Of a stretch of 64,000 nt of DNA, positions 25,933-37,633 are shown one piece after another. The stretch is from Hominimerdicola alba (GTDB lineage Bacteria > Bacillota > Clostridia > Oscillospirales > Ruminococcaceae): the NCBI RefSeq assembly GCF_900112155.1, contig NZ_FOKQ01000002.1, positions 143,784 to 207,783 of the forward strand, written 5' to 3'. How positions within the stretch are numbered: position 1 is the first letter of the stretch; each line of letters begins with the position of its first letter. The notes under the pieces are model-generated. The model made no database searches, was not told the DNA's origin, and saw only the letters and a list, made by a program, of their open reading frames with translations. The position numbers were made by a program, and so were the translations under genes.

Positions 25933-26370
25933 GTTGTGGATATCCCATAAATCCACACCGCAGATCTTGTACAAACAAATGTTTTTATATTTTACCCGGA
26001 CATATTTCTGCAAGAGTTGTACAAAAACGTACAACTTTTCCGCCCTAAAAGGGTGATGGTAAGAATACCTTTTTTATCGGTCACTGACCGTTTATATAAA
26101 GTCTTCCATGCGCACGACGCAGGCGGTCGCTTGCTGTAACTACGGTACAAAAAGCGGCATGTGTACTGTATGGGGACACATCTTTAATACAGCATCTTGA
26201 CAACAGAATAATATCAAAAGCTATCTACTTACAGAAAATGGATATGTTAACAAAAAATTTACCGTATTTTGTATGAATTGTCATTGTAAAACTTTGAGGC
26301 TAGTAGTGTTAAGGTTTTTGTTAAAAGCGGCGAAAATGGGTCGGGAGGGGGTGGGGTCAATGAAAAAGAC
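25933..26370. other. Gene-free AT-rich region before the rpoB promoter
   Basis: No credible coding frame. It holds small hairpins: AGTTGTAC/GTACAACT (26015-26036) followed by TTT, CGGTCA/TGACCG (26078-26090) and ATGTGT/ACACAT (26159-26181). No tRNA or known riboswitch recognised. Confidence 0.6.
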
Positions 26371-26399
26371 TTGACAAGGAGAAAAGTCTGTGATATAAT
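26371..26399 (+). promoter_or_regulatory. Consensus sigma-A promoter of rpoBC
   Basis: TTGACA, 17 bases, TATAAT: a perfect match to consensus. The leader of about 155 bases before rpoB contains CCGTGT/ACACGG (26484-26509) followed by TTTT. Confidence 0.88.
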
Positions 26400-26562
26400 T
26401 TTATACTGTATCATAATGGAACATTACGCCTGAAAAAGTGCTAAAACAGGGCAAAGTTCCAGTTTGTGAAGTGCTTCTTCATCCCGTGTCAAGAGGGTGA
26501 AAAACACGGTTTTACAAAACGTTCACAAAGTTATCGAAATAAATTAAGGAGTGATCGAGCCT

Positions 26563-29500
26563 ATGGTTAATGTCAAGGACGTAAGACTTGGTAAGAATAC
26601 CAGAAAAAGCTTTGCCAAGATCAACGAAGTCCTGGAAATGCCTAACCTCATCGAGGTGCAGAAGAACTCGTATCAGTGGTTTCTGGACGAGGGACTCAAG
26701 GAGGTTTTCAGAGATGTTTCGTCGATCACAGATTACAACGGTAATCTGGAGCTGACTTTCGTTGGATACCGCTTTGATGAAAATTCAAAGTATACCATCG
26801 CAGAGTGCAAGGCAAGAGATGCAACGTACGCTGTTCCCCTGAGAGTTACCGCAAGACTGAACAATCTCGAAACAGGAGAGATCAAGGAGTCAGAGGTCTT
26901 TATGGGCGAGTTCCCTAAGATGACCGACAGCGGTACCTTCGTTATCAACGGTGCAGAGCGTGTTATCGTATCTCAGCTGGTACGTTCTCCCGGTGTTTAT
27001 TATGCCTTTGATAAGGACAAGACCGGTAAGGATCTGTTCAAGACCACCGTTATACCTAACAGAGGTGCATGGCTCGAGTATGAAATGGACTCGAACGATG
27101 TCGTTTATGTCCGTATAGATAAGAACAGAAAGATCCCGATAACCACATTTATCCGTGCTCTCGGCTTTGGTACAAATGAGGAGATCGAGGCTACTTTCGG
27201 TGTTGACGAGAGACTGACCCAGACCATCATGCAGAAGGATCAGACCGCTAACCGCGAAGAAGCTCTGCTGCAGGTATACCAGAAGCTCCGTCCCGGCGAG
27301 CCTCCCACGGTAGAGTCCTCTGAGACACATCTGAACAATCTGTTCTTCGATGCAAAGAGATATGACCTGTCGAGATTCGGCAGATACAAGTACAACAAGA
27401 AGCTGGGCGTAGGCTCCAGACTTGTTGGCCATAAGATAACAAGACCCGTTATAGCTCCCATGACAGGCGAAGTTCTGGCAGAAGAGGGCGACCTCATCAG
27501 CTACGAGAAGGCTATGGAGATCGAGACTGCGGGTGTTAAGGAAGCTTATGTTACCGTCGAGGTAAAGGAGTACGAGACTGCTCCCACAGGCGAGACCATC
27601 ACCAGAATGGTGGACAAGGAAGTAAAGATCATAGGCAGCGGCATGGTTGATATGCAGGCTTATGTTGACTTTGATCCTGCTGAGTGCGGCATCAACGAGA
27701 AGGTAAGCTTCGCAGTGCTGAGAGAAATCCTCGAAAGCACCGATGATCCCGAGGAGATCAAGGAAGAGATCAGGAACAGAGGCGATGACCTGGTTCCCAA
27801 GCACATCGTTATCGATGATATCGTAGCTACTATCTCCTACTTCCTCAATCTGTGCGACGGCGTTGGCGATGTTGATGATATCGACCACCTGGGCAACAGA
27901 CGTATCCGTTCCGTAGGCGAGCTGCTGCAGAACCAGTTCCGCATCGGCTTCACCAGAATGGAAAGAGTTATCCGTGAGAGAATGAATATCCAGTCGCAGG
28001 ACAGCGAGGTAATCACTCCTACTGCACTGATAAATATAAGACCCATCACTGCGGCTATCAGAGAGTTCTTCGGTTCTTCTCCTCTGTCACAGTTCATGGA
28101 TCAGAACAACCCTCTTGCTGAGCTGACTCACAAGAGAAGACTTTCCGCCCTGGGTCCCGGAGGTCTGTCGAGAGACAGAGCCGGATTCGAGGTTCGTGAC
28201 GTTCACTATACACACTACGGCAGAATGTGCCCTATCGAGACTCCTGAAGGACCTAACATCGGTCTGATCTCCTATCTGGCATCATTCGCAAGAATAAACA
28301 AGTACGGCTTCATCGAGGCTCCTTACAGAAGAGTTGACAAGGAGACAGGCGTTGTTACCGACGAGGTAGTATATATGACTGCCGATGTCGAGGACAACTT
28401 CATGGTAGCTCAGGCAAACGAGCCCCTGACCGAAGACCACAAGTTCGCAAGACCTAAGGTAAACGGCAGATACAGAGACCAGATCCTTGAGATCGAGAAC
28501 AGCAAGATCGACTTCATGGACGTATCTCCTAAGATGGTCGTTTCCGTCGCTACAGCTTGTATCCCCTTCCTGGAGAACGATGACGCGAACCGTGCGCTGA
28601 TGGGATCGAACATGCAGAGGCAGGCTGTGCCGCTGCTGAAGACCGAGTCTCCTATCGTTGGTACAGGTATGGAGTACAAGGCTTGTATCGACTCCGGTGT
28701 TGCAGTGGTTTCCACCAAGGCAGGTGTTGTTGAAAGCGTTGACGCTGACAAGATCGTTATCCGCGAGGACGACGGCAATATGCACACCTACGAGCTGACC
28801 AAGTTCAAGAGATCCAACGCAGGTACCTGCACAAACCAGAGACCTATCGTTGACAAGGGCGAGCGCATCGAGGCTCACCAGATAATCGGTGACGGCCCCG
28901 CTACTTCCAACGGCGAGCTTTCACTTGGTAAGAACGCACTCATCGGCTTCATGACCTGGGAAGGTTACAACTACGAGGACGCCGTTCTGCTGAACGAGAA
29001 CCTTGTAAAGCAGGATAAGTACACATCTATCCACATCGAAGACCTTGAGACCGAAGCAAGAGATACCAAGCTGGGACCTGAGGAGATCACAAGAGATATC
29101 CCCAACGTTGGCGATGACGCTCTGAAGGATCTGGACGAGAACGGTATCATCAGAATAGGTGCTGAGGTCCGCTCGGGCGATATCCTCGTTGGTAAGGTAA
29201 CACCTAAGGGCGAGACCGAGCTGACTGCCGAGGAAAGACTGCTGAGAGCGATCTTCGGTGAAAAGGCAAGAGAAGTAAGGGATAACTCCCTGAAGGTACC
29301 TCACGGCGAAGCAGGTACTATTATAGAAGTAAGAGTATTTACAAGGGATAACTGCGATGAGCTTTCTCCCGGAGTAAATATGCTGGTAAGATGCTACATC
29401 GCACAGAAGAGAAAGATCTCTGTCGGCGATAAGATGGCGGGTCGTCACGGTAACAAGGGTGTCGTTTCACGTATACTCCCTCAGGAGGATATGCCTTTCC

Positions 29501-30468
29501 TGGAAGACGGTACTCCTCTGGATATCTGTCTGAACCCCCTGGGCGTGCCTTCACGTATGAATATCGGTCAGGTTCTTGAAGTTCATCTGGGTATGGCTGC
29601 AAAGGCACTTGGCTGGAAGATAATGACCCCTGTATTCGACGGCGCACACGAGTCTGATATCCGTGAGTGCTTCAAGATGGCTCAGCAGAACTATCTCGAG
29701 CACAAGGATGACGACTTCGAGATACACCCCATGGATGAGGTCATCAACCCCAACGCACTGAGCATGAGCGAGGACGGTAAGTTCACCGTATACGACGGCA
29801 GAACAGGTGAGAAGTTCGATAACCGCGTTACTGTTGGTTATATGTACTACCTCAAGCTCCACCACCTCGTTGACGATAAGATACACGCACGTTCCGTTGG
29901 TCCTTACTCACTGGTAACACAGCAGCCTCTCGGCGGTAAGGCTCAGTTCGGCGGCCAGCGTTTCGGTGAGATGGAAGTTTGGGCTCTGGAAGCTTACGGC
30001 GCAGCTTATACTCTGCAGGAGATACTGACCGTTAAGTCGGACGACCTGAACGGACGTGTCAAGACCTACGAGGCTATCGTTAAGGGTCAGAACGTTCCTA
30101 ACCCCGGCGTGCCCGAGGCGTTCAAGGTACTTATCAAGGAACTGCAGTCCCTGTGCCTTGATATCAAGGTTCTCAATATCAATAACGAAGAGATCGACCT
30201 CAAGCAGAAGTTCGATGATGATGACGATCTCATTCCTACACACTACGCTGATGACAATACCAAGATGTCCGCAGAGAGCGAAGACTTCGGCGACGGTTTC
30301 GGCGCTGAGGACGAGGACGGTACTTCCGAACTCGACCGCGGTGATCTTGACGATTACGGCAGCAGCGGCAGCGACGATTACGACTACGGCGACGGCGACG
30401 AGGGAGACGACGATTATCTCCACGACAGCTACACCGGTGACGTTGATGAGGACGATCTGTTTGAATAA
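26563..30468 (+). CDS. rpoB: RNA polymerase beta subunit
   Basis: 1301 residues. Catalytic-core subunit of RNA polymerase, recognised by conserved blocks throughout; the rifampicin region at about residues 506-535 reads [22 protein letters not shown] with the sensitive-type Asp, His and Ser. The start is ATG 26563 (AAGGAG upstream); the GTG at 26551 overlaps the ribosome site. The last 60 or so residues are an unusual acidic tail of Asp, Glu, Gly and Tyr (for example [18 protein letters not shown]). The usual neighbours rplJ/rplL are not upstream. Followed by rpoC after 111 bases. Confidence 0.98.
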   Translation: MVNVKDVRLGKNTRKSFAKINEVLEMPNLIEVQKNSYQWFLDEGLKEVFRDVSSITDYNGNLELTFVGYRFDENSKYTIAECKARDATYAVPLRVTARLNNLETGEIKESEVFMGEFPKMTDSGTFVINGAERVIVSQLVRSPGVYYAFDKDKTGKDLFKTTVIPNRGAWLEYEMDSNDVVYVRIDKNRKIPITTFIRALGFGTNEEIEATFGVDERLTQTIMQKDQTANREEALLQVYQKLRPGEPPTVESSETHLNNLFFDAKRYDLSRFGRYKYNKKLGVGSRLVGHKITRPVIAPMTGEVLAEEGDLISYEKAMEIETAGVKEAYVTVEVKEYETAPTGETITRMVDKEVKIIGSGMVDMQAYVDFDPAECGINEKVSFAVLREILESTDDPEEIKEEIRNRGDDLVPKHIVIDDIVATISYFLNLCDGVGDVDDIDHLGNRRIRSVGELLQNQFRIGFTRMERVIRERMNIQSQDSEVITPTALINIRPITAAIREFFGSSPLSQFMDQNNPLAELTHKRRLSALGPGGLSRDRAGFEVRDVHYTHYGRMCPIETPEGPNIGLISYLASFARINKYGFIEAPYRRVDKETGVVTDEVVYMTADVEDNFMVAQANEPLTEDHKFARPKVNGRYRDQILEIENSKIDFMDVSPKMVVSVATACIPFLENDDANRALMGSNMQRQAVPLLKTESPIVGTGMEYKACIDSGVAVVSTKAGVVESVDADKIVIREDDGNMHTYELTKFKRSNAGTCTNQRPIVDKGERIEAHQIIGDGPATSNGELSLGKNALIGFMTWEGYNYEDAVLLNENLVKQDKYTSIHIEDLETEARDTKLGPEEITRDIPNVGDDALKDLDENGIIRIGAEVRSGDILVGKVTPKGETELTAEERLLRAIFGEKAREVRDNSLKVPHGEAGTIIEVRVFTRDNCDELSPGVNMLVRCYIAQKRKISVGDKMAGRHGNKGVVSRILPQEDMPFLEDGTPLDICLNPLGVPSRMNIGQVLEVHLGMAAKALGWKIMTPVFDGAHESDIRECFKMAQQNYLEHKDDDFEIHPMDEVINPNALSMSEDGKFTVYDGRTGEKFDNRVTVGYMYYLKLHHLVDDKIHARSVGPYSLVTQQPLGGKAQFGGQRFGEMEVWALEAYGAAYTLQEILTVKSDDLNGRVKTYEAIVKGQNVPNPGVPEAFKVLIKELQSLCLDIKVLNINNEEIDLKQKFDDDDDLIPTHYADDNTKMSAESEDFGDGFGAEDEDGTSELDRGDLDDYGSSGSDDYDYGDGDEGDDDYLHDSYTGDVDEDDLFE

Positions 30469-30513
30469 AACAGGAAACGTCCATGTACGACAATAATTAA
30501 TCATTGGTAAACA

Positions 30514-30543
30514 GGACAAGAGGCACAGGGTGTCTCTTGGTCC
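30514..30543 (+). promoter_or_regulatory. Stem-loop between rpoB and rpoC
   Basis: GGACAAGAGGCAC pairs with GTGTCTCTTGGTCC (one bulge, one wobble) around a 3-base loop. No T-run. Possibly an RNA-processing or stability element. Confidence 0.45.
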
Positions 30544-30579
30544 GGTTTCAACTTCTAAATAAAGGAAGGGGTATCGCTG

Positions 30580-33500
30580 TTGGATTTTAATGTATTTGAA
30601 TCAATAAAGATCGGACTGGCATCTCCCGAAAAGATCAGAGAATGGTCTTACGGTGAGGTAACAAGACCCGAAACCATAAACTACCGTACACAGAAACCCG
30701 AAAAGGACGGTCTTTTCTGCGAAAGGATATTCGGACCACACAAGGACTGGGAGTGTCACTGCGGTAAGTATAAGAAGATACGCTTCAAAGGCAAGATATG
30801 CGAGCGCTGCGGCGTTGAGGTAACAAGGGCTAAGGTAAGACGTGAGAGAATGGGTCACATCGAGCTGGCTGCACCTGTATCCCATATCTGGTACTTCAAG
30901 GGCACACCCTCCCGTATCGGACAGATGCTGGAGATCTCTCAGAAGAGACTTGAAGAAGTGCTCTATTTCACAAAGTATGTAGTTATCGACCCCGGCAACA
31001 CCGATCTTGAAAAGGGCAAGCTGCTTACCGAGCAGGAGTATAACGATCTGCTGGTAAAGTATGACGAGAGCGATTTCAAGGCAGGCATGGGTGCTGAGGC
31101 TATCAAGCAGCTGCTGGAGGAGATCGACCTCGATAAGCTTTCCGAAGAACTGAAGGAGGAGCTGAAAGAGCTGCCCGCAGGTCAGAAGAAGATCAAGCTG
31201 CTGAAGAGACTTGAGATCGTTGAGGCATTCAGGGTATCAGGCAACAGACCTGAGTGGATGATACTGGACGTTGTTCCCGTTATCCCCCCCGATATCAGAC
31301 CTATGGTTATGCTGGACGGCGGCAGATATGCTACCTCCGACCTGAACGACCTCTACAGAAGAGTTATAAACAGAAACAACCGTCTCAAGAGAATGCTGGA
31401 ACTCGAAGCTCCCGATATCATCGTGAGAAACGAGAAGAGAATGCTCCAGGAGGCTGTTGACGCGCTGATAGACAACGGCAGACACGGCAGACCTGTTACA
31501 GGTCCGAACAACAGGGCATTCAAGTCCCTTTCGGATATGCTTAAAGGTAAGCAGGGACGTTTCCGTCAGAACCTGCTGGGTAAGCGTGTTGACTACTCGG
31601 GACGTTCCGTTATCGTCGTAGGCCCTGAGCTGAAGATGTATCAGTGCGGTCTGCCTAAGGAGATGGCACTGGAACTGTTCAAGCCCTTCGTAATGAAGAG
31701 ACTGGTTGACACAAATCCTCAGATAAATATAAAGAGCGCAAGAAAAGCAGTCGAGAGAGCACGCCCCGAGGTTTGGGATGCTCTGGAGAACGTAATTCAG
31801 GGTCACCCTGTAATGCTGAACCGTGCGCCTACACTGCACAGACTGGGTATCCAGGCATTCGAGCCTATACTCGTTGAGGGCAGAGCTATCAAGCTGCACC
31901 CTCTGGTATGTACAGCGTTCAACGCCGACTTCGATGGCGACCAGATGGCTGTGCATCTGCCTATATCCGTTGAGGCACAGGCTGAGGCTAGATTCCTCAT
32001 GCTGGCTGCCAACAACCTGCTGAAACCTTCCGACGGACGTCCTGTGGCTGTTCCTTCTCAGGATATGCTGCTGGGTTCCTACTACCTGACTCTCCAGAAG
32101 ACAGGCGAGCCCGGTGAGGGCAAGGTGTTCAGAGATGTCAACGAGGCTATCATGGCTTATGATAACCACGATGTAACTCTCCACGCTGCCATCAAGGTAA
32201 GGATCACCCGTCAGATAGGCGAAAAGACCGTATCCAAGATCATCGATGCCACCGTCGGCAGACTTATCTTCAACTCCATCATTCCTCAGAATCTTGGCTA
32301 TGTTGACAGAACAAGCTCCGAGAAGCAGTTCGACCTGGAAGTTAACTTCCTGGTTAAGAAGAAGCAGCTGGGCGACATCATCGACAGATGTATACAGAGA
32401 CACGGTACTACAACTACTTCCGAGGTTCTTGATAACATCAAGGCACTGGGCTATAAGTACTCCACCAAGTCTGCCATCACCGTTGCGGTATGCGACGCTG
32501 ATATCCCCGCTTCCAAGAAGGATATCCTCGCAGAAGCTGACGCTCTGGTTGAAAAGGTAGACAAGCAGTACAAGAGAGGTTATATCTCCAGAGAAGAGAA
32601 GTCCAAGAAGTTCATCGAAATCTGGAACGCAGCTACCGATAAGGTAACAGACGCACTGAAAGCAAGCTACGACACCGAGCACAATCCTATCCATATGATG
32701 GCGGACTCCGGTGCCCGTGGTTCGATAAACCAGATCAGACAGCTGGCAGGTATGCGTGGACTGATCGCAAATACATCAGGTTCTACCATCGAGATGCCTA
32801 TCAGGGCTAACTATCGTGAGGGTCTGAACATACTGGAATACTTCATCTCCTCCCGAGGCGCTCGTAAGGGTCTGGCTGATACCGCTTTGCGTACCGCTGA
32901 CTCGGGTTACCTGACAAGACGTCTTGTTGACGTTTCTCAGGACGTTATCATCAGACACAAGGATTGCGGTACTACTATCGGTATCGAGATATTCGATATC
33001 AAGAACGGCAACGAAATGATCGAGCCTCTCAGCGAGAGACTTGTGGGCAGATACCTTGTTGAATCCCTCAAGGATCCCAAGACAGGCGAGCTGATCTGCT
33101 CCAAGGATAAGCTGATAAGCGAGCATGACGCTTCCAAGATCGTTGCTGCACTGGAAGAAGAGGGCAAGACCTCTATCCAGATCAGATCGGTACTGCAGTG
33201 TAAGGCAAGAAACGGCGTCTGCGCTAAGTGCTACGGTGCAAACCTGGCTAACGGCAGCGTTGTTCAGGTCGGTGAAGCTGTCGGCGTTATCTCCGCACAG
33301 TCCATCGGTGAGCCCGGTACACAGCTGACCATGAGAACATTCCATACCGGTGGTATCGCATCGGCAGAAGATATCACACAGGGTCTTCCCCGTGTCGAGG
33401 AACTGTTCGAGTCCAGAAAGCCCAAGGGTGCAGCTATCATCTCCAAGATCGGCGGCGTAGTTCGCATCGAGGAAATCAAGAAGACCAAGCAGATCACCGT

Positions 33501-34167
33501 AACCGAGGATATCATTCCCAACGGACGCATCGAGCCCGCATTCGAGACTTATCCTATACCTTACGGCTATAAGATCAGAGTAAGAGACGGTCAGACCGTT
33601 ATACCCGGTGAGCCTCTCACCGAGGGTTCCATCAACCCTGCTGATATACTGGCTGTTAACGGCGAAAAGGCTGTACAGAACTACATCATCACCGAAGTTC
33701 AGAAGGTTTACCGTCTGCAGGGTGTTGATATCAACGATAAGCATATCGAAGTTATCGTTCGCCAGATGATGAGAAAAGTCAAGATCGACGATCCAGGTTC
33801 AAGCTACAGACTCCCCGGCGAGCTGGTTGACAAGTACGAAGTTGACAGGATAAACGAAGAGATACAGCAGCAGATCGATGCTGGCGACGAGAGCGCAAGA
33901 CTCATCACAACTCTGCCTGTTCTCCAGGGTATCACCAAGGCTTCAAGCTACTCCGACAGCTTCCTGTCCGCAGCGTCCTTCCAGGAGACCACAAAGGCTC
34001 TTACAGACGCAGCTATCAGGGGCAAGACCGATAAGCTCCAGGGTCTTAAGGAGAACGTTATCATCGGTAAGCTCATACCCGCAGGTACAGGTATGGACGT
34101 TTACAACAAGGTTGAGATCGTCAAGAACGAAAGCAGCGCACACACTGCGCCTGAGTCGTTCATCTGA
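30580..34167 (+). CDS. rpoC: RNA polymerase beta' subunit
   Basis: 1195 residues. The N-terminal zinc site ([13 protein letters not shown]; residues about 59-77), the active-site Mg motif [10 protein letters not shown] at 448-457 (Asp450, 452, 454), the bridge/trigger region and a second Cys cluster ([11 protein letters not shown]) are present. The start is TTG 30580 ([16 protein letters not shown]), placed by homology to the RpoC N-terminus and by AAAGGAAGGGG upstream. Length matches Firmicute RpoC. A terminator follows at 34197. Confidence 0.98.
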   Translation: MDFNVFESIKIGLASPEKIREWSYGEVTRPETINYRTQKPEKDGLFCERIFGPHKDWECHCGKYKKIRFKGKICERCGVEVTRAKVRRERMGHIELAAPVSHIWYFKGTPSRIGQMLEISQKRLEEVLYFTKYVVIDPGNTDLEKGKLLTEQEYNDLLVKYDESDFKAGMGAEAIKQLLEEIDLDKLSEELKEELKELPAGQKKIKLLKRLEIVEAFRVSGNRPEWMILDVVPVIPPDIRPMVMLDGGRYATSDLNDLYRRVINRNNRLKRMLELEAPDIIVRNEKRMLQEAVDALIDNGRHGRPVTGPNNRAFKSLSDMLKGKQGRFRQNLLGKRVDYSGRSVIVVGPELKMYQCGLPKEMALELFKPFVMKRLVDTNPQINIKSARKAVERARPEVWDALENVIQGHPVMLNRAPTLHRLGIQAFEPILVEGRAIKLHPLVCTAFNADFDGDQMAVHLPISVEAQAEARFLMLAANNLLKPSDGRPVAVPSQDMLLGSYYLTLQKTGEPGEGKVFRDVNEAIMAYDNHDVTLHAAIKVRITRQIGEKTVSKIIDATVGRLIFNSIIPQNLGYVDRTSSEKQFDLEVNFLVKKKQLGDIIDRCIQRHGTTTTSEVLDNIKALGYKYSTKSAITVAVCDADIPASKKDILAEADALVEKVDKQYKRGYISREEKSKKFIEIWNAATDKVTDALKASYDTEHNPIHMMADSGARGSINQIRQLAGMRGLIANTSGSTIEMPIRANYREGLNILEYFISSRGARKGLADTALRTADSGYLTRRLVDVSQDVIIRHKDCGTTIGIEIFDIKNGNEMIEPLSERLVGRYLVESLKDPKTGELICSKDKLISEHDASKIVAALEEEGKTSIQIRSVLQCKARNGVCAKCYGANLANGSVVQVGEAVGVISAQSIGEPGTQLTMRTFHTGGIASAEDITQGLPRVEELFESRKPKGAAIISKIGGVVRIEEIKKTKQITVTEDIIPNGRIEPAFETYPIPYGYKIRVRDGQTVIPGEPLTEGSINPADILAVNGEKAVQNYIITEVQKVYRLQGVDINDKHIEVIVRQMMRKVKIDDPGSSYRLPGELVDKYEVDRINEEIQQQIDAGDESARLITTLPVLQGITKASSYSDSFLSAASFQETTKALTDAAIRGKTDKLQGLKENVIIGKLIPAGTGMDVYNKVEIVKNESSAHTAPESFI

Positions 34168-34196
34168 TAGGTACTCGGCTAAACTGTATAAAAAGT

Positions 34197-34231
34197 GCAG
34201 CTCTTTGATGAAAACTCAAAGAGCTGCTTTT
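34197..34231 (+). terminator. Terminator after rpoC
   Basis: GCAGCTCTTTGA / TCAAAGAGCTGC with a 7-base loop followed by TTTT; it lies between convergent genes. Confidence 0.88.
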
Positions 34232-34236
34232 GTATA

Positions 34237-35226
34237 TCAGTCTGTCATGGGGATGATATTTTTCTCGATAAATTCAAGTCTGTCGAAGATACGCGGCTTG
34301 AAAGTTCCCGTCACACCGACGGAGATATTCTTATCCCTGTTTACATATATCATGTTTCCGCCGTCACCGATAGCGGCGCAGACACCGTCGCCTTTGCGGG
34401 GAGTATACCATAGATATCCATAGTACATATTGCCGAAGGTCTTGGGGAGCTTCTGCATTGGGGAAGTTATCTCGTTTATGCGGGCTTCAGATATAATACG
34501 CTTTCCCTCGTATTCACCGCCGCTTAGCACCATCTGACCTATCCCGGCCATATCCCGAGCGGAGAGGGTAAGACCCCAGCCCGCGGTTACAGTGCCCTGA
34601 GGGTCGGTGTACCACTCGTGTTTTCTGGGTGCTTTGTTCATCAGATAATCGAACTGGTCTTCCTTTGAACTGTCACCGTGAGAACTTATCTCCTGTATTC
34701 CAAGGGGCTTGAAAAGGTATTTGTTGGCGAATTCAAGGCAGGTCATTCCCGAGGCTTTTTCGATGACCCCCGAAAGTATCTGTATACCGAGGGTGGCGTA
34801 TTTGAACTCGCCTGTGATGCCCGAACGTCCGCCAAGCAGGTCGAGGGCGGCTTTCGTCCAGTCATCCGAGGTGCAGATTTTCGTCCACGGTTCGCTCCTG
34901 TATTTGTAAGGCGCAGTCATGGTCAGCAGATGTTTCAGCGTAACATCATAAATGGTCTTTTCGCAGCGCTTGACAGTGTAATCGGGGAAGAGATCCAGAA
35001 CTTTGCAGTCAGCTCCCGAGATAAAGCCATTGTCTTCGGCGATGCCTTCAAGAAGTGCCATAATGCCCTTGGTCACGGACATAACGTGCATTGCATCGTC
35101 TTCTTTAAAGCCGCTTCGGCAGAAACTTAAAGCAGGTTCGCCGTCTTTAAATGCGTATATCTGGCAGATGTTGCTTTCGTTTCCTCTGCCGTTTTCGATT
35201 AGTTCACGAAGTCCCTTGTCGTTCAT
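34237..35226 (-). CDS. Serine hydrolase of the beta-lactamase / penicillin-binding family
   Basis: 329 residues. The SxxK motif is at Ser50-Lys53 (MSVTKG), with a candidate Tyr-based motif in EFKYATLG; no lipobox or export signal is seen at the chosen start, so it looks cytoplasmic. Such class C-like hydrolases act on esters or peptides; a true beta-lactamase role is not implied. The start at 35226 follows AGGAGG by 6 bases. Its promoter is at 35268-35296. Confidence 0.86.
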   Translation of the reverse strand: MNDKGLRELIENGRGNESNICQIYAFKDGEPALSFCRSGFKEDDAMHVMSVTKGIMALLEGIAEDNGFISGADCKVLDLFPDYTVKRCEKTIYDVTLKHLLTMTAPYKYRSEPWTKICTSDDWTKAALDLLGGRSGITGEFKYATLGIQILSGVIEKASGMTCLEFANKYLFKPLGIQEISSHGDSSKEDQFDYLMNKAPRKHEWYTDPQGTVTAGWGLTLSARDMAGIGQMVLSGGEYEGKRIISEARINEITSPMQKLPKTFGNMYYGYLWYTPRKGDGVCAAIGDGGNMIYVNRDKNISVGVTGTFKPRIFDRLEFIEKNIIPMTD

Positions 35227-35267
35227 ACTTAACCTCCTATAGTCAAATATTTTTATCGGTAATAAAG

Positions 35268-35296
35268 AGTATATCAAAAACAATTTTTAATGTCAA
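35268..35296 (-). promoter_or_regulatory. Promoter of the serine hydrolase gene
   Basis: On the minus strand TTGACA and TATACT with a 17-base spacer. It lies back to back with the ECF-type promoter of the sigma factor gene. Confidence 0.75.
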
Positions 35297-35323
35297 TCCA
35301 ATGAAAAAATTTTTTCTATCCCG

Positions 35324-35350
35324 TGCAACATTTTGGGGAGCAGCGGCGTT
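35324..35350 (+). promoter_or_regulatory. Candidate ECF-type autoregulatory promoter
   Basis: TGCAAC, 17 bases, CGTT upstream of the ECF sigma gene, resembling the TGAAAC / CGTA pattern of ECF promoters. No good sigma-A promoter is seen at this spot. Confidence 0.45.
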
Positions 35351-35378
35351 TTATTATACAGAGAGGGAGGTGAGGCGC

Positions 35379-35882
35379 GTGGCTGATATCCTTAGCGATT
35401 ATGAAGAGTTGTTAAAGGAGTACAGCGACATGGTCACGAGGCTGTGTGTTTTGCACACGGGGGACATGACCGATGCGGAGGACGTATACCAGAACGTATT
35501 CTTCAAGCTGTACAAGGAACTGAAAAAAGGTGTTATCCCGAACCCGAAAGCATGGCTTTTGAGGGTGACGGTGAATGAGTGCAGGAGCTTGTGGCGGTAT
35601 CGCCTGCGCAGGAACACCCTTAGTCTGGAGGATGTGAGCGACATACCTGTTCAGCCTGCCGACAGTGAGATATGGCAGCTGGTGATGGAACTTCCGCCGA
35701 AGTACCGCGATGTGATATACCTTTATTATTATGAGGAGCTTACAGCTGATGAGATAGCAGAGGTCACGAAGACAAGACCTTCCACTGTGCGCTCACAGCT
35801 GAAACGAGGCAGAGAAAAGCTGAAAGGTCAGCTTGAACAGGGAGGGAGCGGACGTTATGAAACAGATGAGATTTTTGGATAA
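35379..35882 (+). CDS. ECF RNA polymerase sigma factor
   Basis: 167 residues from GTG 35379, which has GGAGG 8 bases upstream. Region 2 is seen as DMVTRLCVLHTGDMTDAEDVYQNVF, and region 4 as LPPKYRDVIYLYYYEELTADEIAEV with the helix-turn-helix TRPSTVRSQLKRGREKL. Longer upstream frames include the promoter region. It overlaps the next gene by 26 bases, which is likely its anti-sigma regulator. Confidence 0.92.
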   Translation: MADILSDYEELLKEYSDMVTRLCVLHTGDMTDAEDVYQNVFFKLYKELKKGVIPNPKAWLLRVTVNECRSLWRYRLRRNTLSLEDVSDIPVQPADSEIWQLVMELPPKYRDVIYLYYYEELTADEIAEVTKTRPSTVRSQLKRGREKLKGQLEQGGSGRYETDEIFG

Positions 35883-37566
35883 TGTCAGGACACCCGAGGA
35901 CTGGCAGCGCAGGGCTCTTAAAGCGGCAGAGGCTGATGCCATGAAGCCGAAGCTGAAAAAATGGCAGTCGGCGGGGATAGTTGCGGTGACGGCGGCAGCA
36001 GTTATCGGTATGGCGGTAATGCCGATGATCTACGGTTACAGTAACAGCGATGTACAGATTAAACACACATCATCTGACAGTGCACCTGCAAAAAGCCGGG
36101 CATTATTGCCGCCTGAGGAAGAGTATGATGAGAACCCTGAAAAATGGGCAGAATATATCAAAGATGCCAAGGCTGAGATGAACGAGATGTACGGTTATAC
36201 AGAAACTGTGAATGTGCTGGACTGCGTGAAGCCTGAAGATGATGGAACGATCTTTCTTGCGTGCGCGCGAGAGTCCTACCAGTTCGGAAATCATGTGTTC
36301 TGCACACAGCTTATGGCGGATGGCGATGCACTCTCGGGAAGCAAGGAACTTCCGAAGTTCGGCGATAAAATGGTGCTGGGCTTCGATGAACTTCTGGGCG
36401 AGGAATGCCTTGATGTGAATTTCACCATGGAATTAAACGGCAGGAAATATTTAGGAGTACAGCCTAAGGGAACACTTTACTGCAAGGGATACGCCGATCT
36501 GGGCAGATGGACAGATGGATTTTTTGGAGATATACTTCGCACGGCACAGGCTGCTGCAAGGGTAACAGACGATACATTCGACGATACCGTTAAGTATCTG
36601 GTGAGGGGCACCTATAAAAATATCAATCAGGTAAAGCCCGAGGTCGAGTGCAGTATCTCATATGACAAAAGAGATACAGAGATCAAAGGCGAGATGATGG
36701 CGACACTGTTTGATGAAGCCTACGTCCGCGGCGGCGCAACATCACAGCTTTATGTGCTGAAAATTGAAAAGACCGACGGCGGATACCTGTGGGCAGGCTC
36801 ATATTTCGACCGCATAGAAAAGACATGTTCGATCGGTATAGGCGGAAGACAGTACACCCTCAAAACAAAGTGTGATACCGATATCGAGATACTGAATGTC
36901 AGGGCAGTGGCGGACAGCACCAAAGCAAATACGGCGTATCTGCTGATAAACGTCATCGATACCGAAAGAACGGGAAATATCAGGGGCGACCTCAAATTTG
37001 AAGTTGTGCCGACCGAGGAAAAGGGATCAGATATCAATGTCATTGAAAACACGGTCATTCAAATGACAGCTGCTGAAAACGGTGATTATGACTTTACCGT
37101 TGAACCCTTCGGTGATGTTGTAGTTAGAAAGTTCGACGATAACGGAAATAAAAGAACGCAGTTCCTGTATACCTTTGAACTTACAGCATCAAAAAATGCA
37201 GACTTTGATGAGATAAAAAATATCATGATCAAAGAGGACTCGCAAAAGCATGAGATATCGTCATTTGTGATAAACAGTAATGATGAGTATGTCATTAGAT
37301 GTGAGGATGACCGCGTTAAGGAACTATATATTGCTCGCGACGAGGAATACAGCGGCGGAAAGCTTCTGCTTATGTATGGAGTGGAGTTCGATGAAACAGT
37401 CTCAGAGCCACCCGACGGAATAACATTCAGCTTTGGCAAAAAGAACGGTGATGATATAGTTTGGGCGGGCAAAGCGGAGTTCGGCGGAGCGGAGACACAA
37501 AAAAATACAGGTTCGGAAGTTATCAGTATCGAGCGAAGAAATGTTGACTATGATTTTGAACCATAG
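35857..37566 (+). CDS. Anti-sigma-like membrane protein (DUF4179-type layout)
   Basis: 569 residues. A short cytoplasmic N-terminus (about 45 residues, including a TPEDWQRRALKAAE helix) that could bind the sigma factor, one membrane helix at about 46-65, and a large outside region of 500 residues rich in beta structure. This gene order and plan match the ECF-linked DUF4179-type membrane regulators of Clostridia. The start overlaps the sigma gene by 26 bases with GGGAGGG upstream. Anti-sigma role is inferred from context; the extracellular signal is unknown. Confidence 0.8.
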   Translation: MKQMRFLDNVRTPEDWQRRALKAAEADAMKPKLKKWQSAGIVAVTAAAVIGMAVMPMIYGYSNSDVQIKHTSSDSAPAKSRALLPPEEEYDENPEKWAEYIKDAKAEMNEMYGYTETVNVLDCVKPEDDGTIFLACARESYQFGNHVFCTQLMADGDALSGSKELPKFGDKMVLGFDELLGEECLDVNFTMELNGRKYLGVQPKGTLYCKGYADLGRWTDGFFGDILRTAQAAARVTDDTFDDTVKYLVRGTYKNINQVKPEVECSISYDKRDTEIKGEMMATLFDEAYVRGGATSQLYVLKIEKTDGGYLWAGSYFDRIEKTCSIGIGGRQYTLKTKCDTDIEILNVRAVADSTKANTAYLLINVIDTERTGNIRGDLKFEVVPTEEKGSDINVIENTVIQMTAAENGDYDFTVEPFGDVVVRKFDDNGNKRTQFLYTFELTASKNADFDEIKNIMIKEDSQKHEISSFVINSNDEYVIRCEDDRVKELYIARDEEYSGGKLLLMYGVEFDETVSEPPDGITFSFGKKNGDDIVWAGKAEFGGAETQKNTGSEVISIERRNVDYDFEP

Positions 37567-37633
37567 TGATGATAGCGGGGAAAAAAGGTTTAAACTGCCA
37601 AGGAGACAAAGGGTGCCGCAATATTAAAGTTAT

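Noticed and set aside
31237..32694. A 485-residue open frame opposite rpoC
   Set aside because: Antisense shadow of a highly conserved gene with biased codons.
34237..35226. Calling the serine hydrolase an antibiotic-resistance beta-lactamase
   Set aside because: Only the SxxK motif is clear and there is no export signal; related proteins are mostly esterases or peptidases.
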